Part shown: piece after piece, positions 17,777-25,491 of the stretch | Layout: each line of letters starts with the position of its first letter | Position numbering within the stretch: position 1 is the first letter of the stretch | Assembly: GCA_003003615.1 (NCBI GenBank) | Contig: PVWD01000020.1 | Location: 1 to 41,975, forward strand | Origin: a filamentous cyanobacterium CCP2 | Lineage (GTDB): Bacteria > Cyanobacteriota > Cyanobacteriia > Elainellales > Elainellaceae | Reading direction: 5' to 3' | Length of the DNA: 41,975 nt | Made by a program: the position numbers and the translations under genes | The notes under the pieces: generated by a model | What the model was told of the DNA's origin: nothing | What the model saw: only the letters and a program-made list of their open reading frames with translations | Databases searched by the model: none

Positions 17777-17966
17777 CCTAAACGACAAAATACTTTGCAC
17801 ATCTTACTCATAAAATGATGAATAGGGGCAATGCAGTACAAAGCCCCGTTTAGTAAATTGATGGATAGAATTAAACATCCATAGTGAACAACAGGTTGAC
17901 TAAGATCAGTTCTGTCACTTCCATCTTATCCGTTACAAGTTTAGTTTACCTAAATTAGCCTACCTT

Positions 17967-17993
17967 CCCCATCCGTTGCCCCATCCGTTGCCC
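17967..17993 (+). repeat. CCCCATCCGTTG tandem pair
   Basis: Two exact 12-base units (17967-17978 and 17979-17990) abut the stop codon of the minus-strand gene. They are members of the window-wide CATCCGTTGCC family. Confidence 0.8.
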
Positions 17994-18454
17994 TACATTC
18001 TCTCAGCGATCGCCAGGTTCAGATCATTCACAAGTTGTTGTCCTTTCGCCCGCTCGTGAGGTGCAATTTGGTGGTAAATCAGCGACCCTGCGGCAGTCTG
18101 AATGATTATAGTCATGTAGTAGCTGGAAACAACCATCAAAGCTCCGAGCACCAGTACAATCAGATTGCCGGCAGATAAGTTAGTGATTCCAAATCCAATC
18201 AATGCTAATCCAATGAAGAAGCGAATTGGCTTAAATCCATTACCAATTTTTACATTCGTGATACTGTTCAATGGATAGGTAACGTTATTGTTTCCTAGAG
18301 GAATCACCAAAAAGACATTGGGAATATCACCAATTAGCCGCTTATTCGTTAAAGTAAATCGAGTTTTGATAAAGAACAGATTCAGAGAATAGCCCAGCTT
18401 ATGTTCTGATTGCACCTCTTCATCTTTGGCAAATGCAATGTTTGATCCGCTCAT
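17993..18454 (-). CDS. Membrane protein with a PH-like N-terminal domain
   Basis: The 153-residue protein has a soluble N-terminal half rich in beta strands (YSLNLFFIKTRFTLTNKRLIG, then VIPLGNNNVTYPLNSITNVKI). This resembles the bacterial PH-like (bPH) domains that begin with a strand reading T-x-x-R. It is followed by a hydrophobic hairpin (~78-115) and a short cytoplasmic tail ending LNLAIAERM. The function is unknown. The gene is transcribed away from cas10, and the ~555-base gap between them is the shared upstream region. A perfect 10-base inverted repeat (18499-18527) lies 45 bases before its start. Confidence 0.65.
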   Translation of the reverse strand: MSGSNIAFAKDEEVQSEHKLGYSLNLFFIKTRFTLTNKRLIGDIPNVFLVIPLGNNNVTYPLNSITNVKIGNGFKPIRFFIGLALIGFGITNLSAGNLIVLVLGALMVVSSYYMTIIIQTAAGSLIYHQIAPHERAKGQQLVNDLNLAIAERM

Positions 18455-18498
18455 TTCTATGACTCCAATGCTGCAAGTTTATATGGAAATTCATTCTA

Positions 18499-18527
18499 GA
18501 TCGATCGACTTTGTTGTTCGATCGATC
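18499..18527. promoter_or_regulatory. Perfect inverted repeat upstream of the PH-like gene
   Basis: GATCGATCGA and TCGATCGATC flank a 9-base loop. The site could be an operator or hairpin. The arms are HIP1-like words, common in cyanobacteria, so chance or a methylation-related cause is possible. Confidence 0.4.
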
Positions 18528-18913
18528 GGACTTTAGGTGACATAGATTCATGCACTGATTGATACGCTCTCAGTTTCCACTCTGAATCATTGCCATCTGC
18601 AAGCATTCTAAATCCACCTGGAAGTACCCTATTCCAATCCAATTCCTATATATGTTAACTAGCGGTCATCCCGATCAGTAACGACTGAACCCGATTTTCC
18701 CTTCTCAACAACTGCTATACTGACAACATTCTTCCCACAGGACATTTTCTGTAACGTCTGCTACACCAGTAAATCTAAACTTTAATTGAAATTACTGAAT
18801 AAAGTTGAAGAGTTTCTTCCATTTGTAGAGTATTCCAGACAATTGCCCTCAAGGTACTCAAAACTAGTGGAAGCGAGAGAGGTTTCAAGAAATAATGTTC
18901 TGATTCTTCTGAG

Positions 18914-18935
18914 GTTGGAAGGGGATGTTTCCAAC
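18914..18935. promoter_or_regulatory. Candidate cas operator upstream of cas10
   Basis: GTTGGAA and TTCCAAC form a perfect 7-base inverted repeat around GGGGATGT. The site is 75 bases before the cas10 start and just upstream of a TATAGT box, so a bound protein would overlap the promoter. Arms and spacing match the sites at 11385 and 30743. Confidence 0.5.
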
Positions 18936-19009
18936 GGTAGTTATAGTAATGTACAAACAAATCCTGTACAACCAACGGACTTCAAATCGAAGGCGATAGG
19001 AATAATTTT

Positions 19010-20812
19010 ATGCATCTTGTTCTGATCGAAACGTCTGGTAATCAAAACTATATTTTTACAACTAATAAGCTGAAAGAAAATGTCGGGGCATCTGAGTTAA
19101 CCTATCAAGCAGGCACAGCATGGATTTTAGATGCCGTACATCAAGCTGGCAGTTCTCCACTCATCAGTCTTTGGCGAAATAACGATCAACTTCGAGAAAA
19201 ACTTCTGGATCAAAATCTAAACCCACGAATTCATCCAGATAGTTCAATTACTGCGGAGGTCATTGTAGCTGCTTCCGGAAAGGCGTTGCTACTGACCCAA
19301 AACTGGGACACTGCCAAGCAGATTATTCAAGCGGTGAGTCTTCGAGCATTGCATGAAGCACCCGGATTAGATATTTGTGGAGTAATTTCGGAGCCATTTG
19401 ACTGGAATGCAGACGGTTTGGGAGAAATCAACCGGCAAGTGCATCAAAAATTTGAAAGGGTTCGATCGCATCGTCCTTCTCCCAACCTACGATTTTTGCG
19501 CTTGCCCGTTGTTGCAGAATGTGCAACCAGCGGTTTGCCCGCCACATCTGTTGATTCTCGAACTCCAGATGGAAAACCCGTCTTGCGTTCTGCTGTAAGT
19601 CGCTACAAGCGTAGCGTCAGTGCGGAAGGATTCGATCGGATTCAAAACCTACTGAGAAATGAGGATTATGACTTCGCTAAAAGTATTCAGGTTTTGGATA
19701 CAGAAGGTGAACAATCGCAATCATTGGAATGGCTTGCCGTCGTTCATGCCGATGGAAACGGATTAGGAGAAATCTTTTTAGATTTTCACACCCACTTACA
19801 ACAGTTAGAACCTCTCGATACACACCCTAATCGAAACTATGTTGAATACCTACGAAGGTTCTCCCTGGCACTGGACTTCTGCACTGAACAGGCGTTTCTT
19901 TCTGCCTTGAATGCTTTTAAGCGTCAAGATAATAACTTACTTCCAGTTGTTCCCCTAATCTTAGGAGGCGATGATTTGACAATCGTTTGTGATGGCAAGT
20001 CAGCCCTGAGGTTCACCCAGATGTTTCTCACCGCTTTTGAAGCAGAGACAAGTTGCACCGATACGGCTCACTACAATGGCGTAATTCCAGCAATAGCCCA
20101 AGCAGCTTTCAAAGTCGATCGCCTCTCCGCCTGTGCTGGAGTTGCCATCATCAAACCACATTTTCCCTTTTCGATCGCCTACGAGTTGGCAGAGAAACTG
20201 ACAAAATCAGCAAAACAAGTCAAAGAAATTGTCAAAAATACGGCAAATGGCAATAAATCCTATCCTTGCTCTGCTTTAGATTTTCACATGGTATACGATG
20301 CCAGCGGCGTGGATTTGTCCCACATTCGTAAAAAACTGCTCGTGGATAATGGACAAACCCAATTACACAGCCGTCCCTATGTTGTGACACCTGACGTAAA
20401 ATTGCCACAAGACAGCGTAACGAACCTGAACTGGGTTTCTGTTCATCGATGGGAGACATTTGAGCAACGAGTTAAAAAACTGGCAGAAACGGATGAAGAA
20501 GGGCGGCGCAAGCTGCCGAATAGCCAGATCCATGATTTGAGGGCAGGCTTAACCTTAGGACAAGCCCTAGCAGATGCTCGCTATCAACTGATTTATAAGA
20601 GATATGCAAAACAGGGAATTAGCACGCTTGAAGGCTCAGAAAAATCATTGTTCGTGCAAGAACCTGATATTGAAGAAGGTACAGGTGGAAAAGGTGCCCG
20701 TGGAAAACGTATCACGGGATTACTAGACGCAATTGATGCGATCGATTTTCTTGCCGTCGAAACACATGAAGAATCCCAGATAGAAGAATCAGAAACTAGC
20801 CATGCAGAATAA
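19010..20812 (+). CDS. cas10: Cas10, type III-Dv, cyclase palm without HD domain
   Basis: The 600-residue protein is the large subunit of the type III effector. It starts directly with the first palm domain (LVLIETSGNQNYIF, KLKENVGASELTYQAG) and has no N-terminal HD nuclease. The second palm carries DGNGLG (D248) and the intact cyclase motif GGDD (319-322). Target RNA binding should therefore trigger cyclic oligoadenylate synthesis, but not the HD-dependent DNA cutting of other Cas10 proteins. An acidic, Ser/Glu-rich tail follows residue ~560. A weak Shine-Dalgarno (AGGA) precedes the ATG. The gene begins a five-gene operon and overlaps the next gene by 11 bases. The short length and the downstream fusion proteins fit III-Dv. 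Confidence 0.95.
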   Translation: MHLVLIETSGNQNYIFTTNKLKENVGASELTYQAGTAWILDAVHQAGSSPLISLWRNNDQLREKLLDQNLNPRIHPDSSITAEVIVAASGKALLLTQNWDTAKQIIQAVSLRALHEAPGLDICGVISEPFDWNADGLGEINRQVHQKFERVRSHRPSPNLRFLRLPVVAECATSGLPATSVDSRTPDGKPVLRSAVSRYKRSVSAEGFDRIQNLLRNEDYDFAKSIQVLDTEGEQSQSLEWLAVVHADGNGLGEIFLDFHTHLQQLEPLDTHPNRNYVEYLRRFSLALDFCTEQAFLSALNAFKRQDNNLLPVVPLILGGDDLTIVCDGKSALRFTQMFLTAFEAETSCTDTAHYNGVIPAIAQAAFKVDRLSACAGVAIIKPHFPFSIAYELAEKLTKSAKQVKEIVKNTANGNKSYPCSALDFHMVYDASGVDLSHIRKKLLVDNGQTQLHSRPYVVTPDVKLPQDSVTNLNWVSVHRWETFEQRVKKLAETDEEGRRKLPNSQIHDLRAGLTLGQALADARYQLIYKRYAKQGISTLEGSEKSLFVQEPDIEEGTGGKGARGKRITGLLDAIDAIDFLAVETHEESQIEESETSHAE

Positions 20813-23276
20813 TACAGAACTAACTGTTCCAACCGAATTAACAGCCACATTAACAATGTTAAGCGATTGGCACATTGGCTCAGGGGCAGGTCGTCCCGGA
20901 GATGTCGATCGCCTCGTTCTGCGAGATCAAGATGGGTTTCCCTATGTTCCTGCGAAAACGTTGACTGGGATTTGGCGAGATGCCTGCGAACAGGTTGCAT
21001 TGGGGCTAGACAATGGCGAGGAAGGGGTATGGAGTGAGTGGGTAAATTACCTATTTGGTGATCAACCTGCTATTCCATTGCCCAGAGCCACAGAAACAGC
21101 ACCTCGTCACGCCGCCTTATCGGTGCGATCGGCAAATGTATCTGATCCATTGAAGCGAGTGCTCAAGAGAGAGCCGATTTTGCAAAATACACTGGCTTTT
21201 GTTAAGCCAGGAATCAGCATTGATCCAAACACAGGTTCTGCTAGGGAAAACTTTTTGCGATTTGAAGAAATGGTTCGGGGAGGCACGGTTCTGCAAGCCT
21301 CCTGCGAGTTGAACTTAGCAGAGTTGAAAAACAGCGAAGAACAACGAGCCGTTTATGCATTGCTGGTAGCAGGAACGCGGCTAGTTGAACGGATAGGAGG
21401 TAAACGGCGAAGAGGAGCAGGACAATGTAAGTTGGAGGTAGAGCCAAACATTAAACCTTGGATTGACTGGCTTGCTCAACATGCAGAACATCCACCGTTA
21501 CCACCGTCATTACCTGAATCCGGCTTCACTTTAGATACTCAAGAAACACCAGCAATTACATCAGACAATACCTGGTTTTGCCTGAAATTGATCCTTACAA
21601 CCCAATCTCCGCTGACCCTCGCAGCCCGTACAGTTGGTAACGTTGTTGAAACACTGGATTATATCCCAGGAACGTACCTGCTACGAATCATCATCAAAAA
21701 ATTGAGCGCGTTAGGAATGGATTGGAATGCGCTGAATCAAGCAGTTGCTCAAGCTGACTTATTAGTCACCAATGCCACGATCGCCATTCAGGAACAAGCT
21801 GGTCACCCGACCCCGCTTGCATGGTTCTACGAAAAATTGGGAGGTGGACTAGACAAAGGCAGAGGCGTTTACAACCGCTTACAAGAAAAAGAACCCGATC
21901 GAATTCAGCTAAAAGGATCTCGAGGAGGATACATTTGCGCCGCTGAAACAGGTCATCTTCCTGAGTACAGTAAACCAATCACACTCCTGGAAACTCACAA
22001 CACAGTCGAAGATAAATTTCAGCGTCCAACTAGCGAGGTGGGAGGTGTATATAGTTATGAGGCGATCGAACCTGGAACCACGCTTTGTGCGGAGTTGAGG
22101 CTGCATCGGGGAATTGTTAATCTGTTGAAACAGCATCAAACAGATTGGTGGACAGTCTTCAGTGGGTCTAGTCGCATTGGGCAGTCAAAGAAAGATGATT
22201 ACGGCTTAGTCGAAATTACCGTCGAACCTCCGATTGAAATTCAATCATCCAAACCACTAGACAAACAAAAATCACTTGTCGTTTGGCTTTTATCAGATGT
22301 CCTACTACGTGATAGTCGGCTACGTCCCACAACTCGTTTAGAAGACTTTAAGCAAGCCCTTGAAAAAGCACTTAGCGACGAACAGAAATCAGTTCAACTA
22401 GTGCTTGAAAATGTTGCGTCAAAGGATTTCATTGACGCGATCGTTCGATCCCATCGACTTGACTCGTGGCAGGTACGCTGGGGATTGCCGCGTCCTTCTT
22501 TGGTTGGGCTTGCGGCTGGAAGCTGTATGGTATTTCGCGTAACTCAAGGAACCCTTGATCCAGATAAGATGGCAAAACTGGAAATCTGTGGCATCGGAGA
22601 ACGACGGGCTGAAGGCTATGGACAGCTTTGTTGCAACTCACCACTGCTTATGAAACCCATCCCGGAATGGAATAGGGAAGCGCAAGAGAACGGTAAACAA
22701 TCCTCTATTTCATCGCAAGAAGAACCGCGATCGATAACATTACTTACATCTGCTGATCCGGCCTATGCCTACGCCAAAGTGATTGAACGAGAAGCTTGGC
22801 GCGAGGCAATTCGTAGAGCTTCTCTTTACTTAGCAAGTCATGAAACCACACGCAAAAGACTGTTGGGCTTGCAAATGATTGAAGATGGAAACCAGAAGCG
22901 CAGTAAACCCTCAATGAGTCAACTTGGTGCGTTGCGATCGGTGTTAGGGAAGTTACAAGAACCGAATGATGCAGAAGTGATCACTTGGATGAACCATGTG
23001 AAAGAGAAGCAAGGTGATAAGTGGAAAGATAGTCAATCTCAAACAAGTGGACTCGACAAAGTTGCTAATCTTATTAAAGAAAGACTCACAATTTGGAATC
23101 ATCTTTCTAATGCACTTGAAGAATTAAATCATCCGACCTTTGTAAATTTAATTTTGACTCAAGATGGCGAAATACTCCTGCAAGAAGAGCTTTGGGCTGA
23201 GGCGATTCAGACACTAGTTGCAACCTGTATTCGTGCTCATAAACGTGAAACTGAGGAGGAATCGGAGAAGGACTAG
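20802..23276 (+). CDS. Cas7-Cas5-Cas11 fusion, type III-Dv
   Basis: The 824-residue protein joins three effector subunits. The N-terminal Cas7 (1-~230) has SDWHIGSGAG, a candidate cleavage aspartate in DVDRLVLRD (D36), PYVPAKTLTGIWRDA and the glycine loop GGKRRRGAGQ. The middle Cas5/Csx10-like part (~255-625) has LTLAARTVGNVVETLDYIPG and the loop GIGERRAEGYGQ, and should bind the crRNA 5' handle. The C-terminal ~170 residues are helical and fit Cas11, which contacts target RNA. This arrangement is a hallmark of subtype III-Dv, described structurally in Synechocystis. It overlaps cas10 by 11 bases, suggesting coupled translation. Domain borders are estimated by eye. Confidence 0.9.
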   Translation: MQNNTELTVPTELTATLTMLSDWHIGSGAGRPGDVDRLVLRDQDGFPYVPAKTLTGIWRDACEQVALGLDNGEEGVWSEWVNYLFGDQPAIPLPRATETAPRHAALSVRSANVSDPLKRVLKREPILQNTLAFVKPGISIDPNTGSARENFLRFEEMVRGGTVLQASCELNLAELKNSEEQRAVYALLVAGTRLVERIGGKRRRGAGQCKLEVEPNIKPWIDWLAQHAEHPPLPPSLPESGFTLDTQETPAITSDNTWFCLKLILTTQSPLTLAARTVGNVVETLDYIPGTYLLRIIIKKLSALGMDWNALNQAVAQADLLVTNATIAIQEQAGHPTPLAWFYEKLGGGLDKGRGVYNRLQEKEPDRIQLKGSRGGYICAAETGHLPEYSKPITLLETHNTVEDKFQRPTSEVGGVYSYEAIEPGTTLCAELRLHRGIVNLLKQHQTDWWTVFSGSSRIGQSKKDDYGLVEITVEPPIEIQSSKPLDKQKSLVVWLLSDVLLRDSRLRPTTRLEDFKQALEKALSDEQKSVQLVLENVASKDFIDAIVRSHRLDSWQVRWGLPRPSLVGLAAGSCMVFRVTQGTLDPDKMAKLEICGIGERRAEGYGQLCCNSPLLMKPIPEWNREAQENGKQSSISSQEEPRSITLLTSADPAYAYAKVIEREAWREAIRRASLYLASHETTRKRLLGLQMIEDGNQKRSKPSMSQLGALRSVLGKLQEPNDAEVITWMNHVKEKQGDKWKDSQSQTSGLDKVANLIKERLTIWNHLSNALEELNHPTFVNLILTQDGEILLQEELWAEAIQTLVATCIRAHKRETEEESEKD

Positions 23277-23356
23277 AACGAGGAAATGAAAGCGAGAGCA
23301 AGATTTGTTGACATTTATCTTTGTGAACCAGTTTGATCATTTAAGCGAGAAAGTAG

Positions 23357-24892
23357 ATGGCACGTAAAATTCGATCGCGAATTCATTTTTCGGGAACACT
23401 GGAGGCAGAAAGCCCAGTACATGTTGGTGGTATGAATGATGATCCAAGAGTAGATTTAACGCTTGCTGTCAATGGACAAGGAAACTACTACATTCCTGGA
23501 ACAAGCTTAGCCGGAGCATTACGGGCATGGATGGCACGACAGGATGAAGACATCACCGATCACCTTTGGGGGGCACTCAAGGAGCGTGGGGATGGAGGTC
23601 ATGCTAGCTTTATCTTGATTGAAGATGCTCCAGTACAGGGTAAAGTGAACACTGAGATTCGGGATGGAGTGGGCATCGATCGCTTCACGGGAAGTGCAGC
23701 TGAACACATGAAATTCGATCGAGCAATTCTGCCTAAGGGAACCCAAATTAGATTTAGGCTCATCCTAGAAGGAGATGCATCTTTAACCCATGAACAGTGG
23801 GAAGAAAGACGGCTGCTTTGCAATGATTTGATCCAAGCCATGCAAAGCGGTCATTTACGTCTGGGAGCCGCTAAAACAAGAGGACTGGGGCAGATTAGGC
23901 TGAAAGAGGTCAGCTTCAAGGAGCAGCAATTATTAACGCGGGAAGGCATGTTGGCACTCCTGCAATATGGGGGAGTCGAACGCCAGTTAGAACATTCGTC
24001 TAACCCTCTGAGCCAAACCCTGATGGTTGAAATTACCTGGAAACCGTTGTCTCCATTGATGGTTAAGGCAGAACAAGATGGCATTGCAGTAGATATCCTG
24101 CCGTTGGTTAGCTCGATCGGTGATTTCTTAACCTTTGTATTGCCCGGAGCTTCTATTAAGGGCGCATTGCGAACTCAGGCGGAACGAATTGTTCGGACAC
24201 TTTTATCTCAAGAAATACCCAAACAAGCAGATTCAAGACAACAGTTTCTCAGACAGCTAGAAGTGCCGCTGGTTGAGGAATTATTTGGAGCCGCCGCCAA
24301 AGTCAACGCAAAAACTAAGACAAAAGGTGGACAAATCGGAGCATTAGCGGTGGATGATTGCTATGCCGACCTGAAAATAAACGCTGAAGACTGGGATTCT
24401 GTAACGGCTGCAACGAGTGAAGCCGAACTAAGGCAAGCACTTGATCAATCGAACCTACAACAGACTCAACAGGCGTTTCATGTGGCGATCGATCGCTGGA
24501 CGGGTGGAGCCGCAGATGGGTTCTTATACAGCACTTTGGAGCCAATGGGAATTACCTGGCAGCCAATTCAATTAACGTTGGATTTGCATCGCCTCAAAGA
24601 CTCACAGCCCGTCGCGATTGCTTTATTGCTATTCATACTGCGGGACTTAGCCAATAACCGAATTCCACTAGGTTACGGGACAAACCGGGGTATGGGAGCG
24701 ATCGAGGTTGAGCAAATTACCTTTGAGGGAGAAGGATTAGACGATTCTCTTGGCGAATTAACAGAGAAGTCTTTGGTGAAAGATGATGGAATGCCCTTCA
24801 CACTCACACAGCTTGAATCTGAAGTTTTAGCAACGCTGAATCATGCTTGGCGCGATCGGATTACTTCATTAAAACAGGAGATAATGCAATGA
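23357..24892 (+). CDS. Cas7-2x, tandem Cas7 fusion, type III-Dv
   Basis: The 511-residue protein holds two Csm3-like Cas7 domains. The first has ESPVHVGG, a candidate catalytic aspartate in RVDLTLAV (D33), YYIPGTSLAGALRAWM and the glycine loop GAAKTRGLGQIRL. The second repeats the pattern: LSPLMVKAE, AVDILPL (D246), VLPGASIKGALRTQAE and YGTNRGMGAIEVE. Each would cut target RNA at one site. In III-Dv this subunit forms the middle of the backbone next to Cas7-Cas5-Cas11. An 80-base gap with a weak ribosome-binding site precedes it. Its stop overlaps the csx19 start as ATGA. Confidence 0.92.
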   Translation: MARKIRSRIHFSGTLEAESPVHVGGMNDDPRVDLTLAVNGQGNYYIPGTSLAGALRAWMARQDEDITDHLWGALKERGDGGHASFILIEDAPVQGKVNTEIRDGVGIDRFTGSAAEHMKFDRAILPKGTQIRFRLILEGDASLTHEQWEERRLLCNDLIQAMQSGHLRLGAAKTRGLGQIRLKEVSFKEQQLLTREGMLALLQYGGVERQLEHSSNPLSQTLMVEITWKPLSPLMVKAEQDGIAVDILPLVSSIGDFLTFVLPGASIKGALRTQAERIVRTLLSQEIPKQADSRQQFLRQLEVPLVEELFGAAAKVNAKTKTKGGQIGALAVDDCYADLKINAEDWDSVTAATSEAELRQALDQSNLQQTQQAFHVAIDRWTGGAADGFLYSTLEPMGITWQPIQLTLDLHRLKDSQPVAIALLLFILRDLANNRIPLGYGTNRGMGAIEVEQITFEGEGLDDSLGELTEKSLVKDDGMPFTLTQLESEVLATLNHAWRDRITSLKQEIMQ

Positions 24893-25491
24893 CCACATTG
24901 CACGGCAGAATGAGTCAGAATCTGCATCTTTCAGAAGCTCTCATTGCCTATATTGACCTGCTAAATGCACACAAAAATGCTGCCCAACTGCTAGCTGAAA
25001 GTGTAGCATTACTCTATTCACCCAATCGTTGTGAGTTTGCAAAGTTCCGAGATTGTAACTTGAAGAATTCGAGAGAAGAACTGATTGATCTCACCCCAAT
25101 TTTTGAAGCGAGAGTTTTTAGTTCACTAGCTGAGTTGCGTTGGTTGAACGAGAACAGCGGCAAGGGAAAAGCCGTTTTGCTTTCAGAGGAATCCCTACAT
25201 GAGTGCTTGAACAAACCGATTCAGGATCTTGCTGCGATCAACACCATTGAGCAAACTTACATTCTTTGGGGACAAGGAGTTAAACAAAGTCCTTACACTC
25301 CTCATTCTGGTTGGAGTCGATTGACTGAAGCAAGAATTGGCAAGCTGGATGTCCCGATCGCAAATTTGCAAAATCAGCAGCGGGTACAACTCATTGCACG
25401 AGAGTATGTTGCAGAAGTGGATGAGTATGGAAACACCGCTGTTGTAGAAGAACGACTAATCCAACTAAAGAGGTACAAAAATGGTAAGTAA
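24889..25491 (+). CDS. csx19: Csx19 (TIGR03984-like), type III-D subunit
   Basis: The 200-residue protein matches the remembered pattern of the Csx19/TIGR03984 family: FEARVFSSLAELRWL, the TYILWGQ strand, WSRLTEARIGKLDVPI, and the C-terminal REYVAEVDEYGNTAVVEERL. Csx19 is a III-D effector subunit; in III-Dv it sits in the complex beside the Cas7 backbone. A longer frame opens at 24847, but I choose the ATG at 24889: AGGAG precedes it and it forms the 4-base ATGA overlap with Cas7-2x. The next gene starts 11 bases before its stop. Confidence 0.85.
   Translation: MTTLHGRMSQNLHLSEALIAYIDLLNAHKNAAQLLAESVALLYSPNRCEFAKFRDCNLKNSREELIDLTPIFEARVFSSLAELRWLNENSGKGKAVLLSEESLHECLNKPIQDLAAINTIEQTYILWGQGVKQSPYTPHSGWSRLTEARIGKLDVPIANLQNQQRVQLIAREYVAEVDEYGNTAVVEERLIQLKRYKNGK

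Larger units (their letters stand above)
18455..19009. other. Long intergenic region upstream of cas10
   Basis: This 555-base region separates the divergent PH-like gene and cas10. It contains the inverted repeat at 18499-18527, the cas operator candidate at 18914-18935, a TATAGT box at 18942-18947, and two TGTACA words (18950-18955 and 18965-18970). A short frame on the plus strand (18786 onward) has no family features and I do not call it a gene. Nothing recognisable lies between 18530 and 18900. Confidence 0.6.

Noticed and set aside
18786-19025. A 79-codon frame just upstream of cas10
   Set aside because: It overlaps the cas10 start, contains the palindrome and promoter-like boxes, and shows no domain. 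It is regulatory DNA rather than a gene.
19010-20812. An HD nuclease domain in Cas10
   Set aside because: I searched the N-terminus for an HD motif; the protein begins directly with the first palm domain and no such motif is present.
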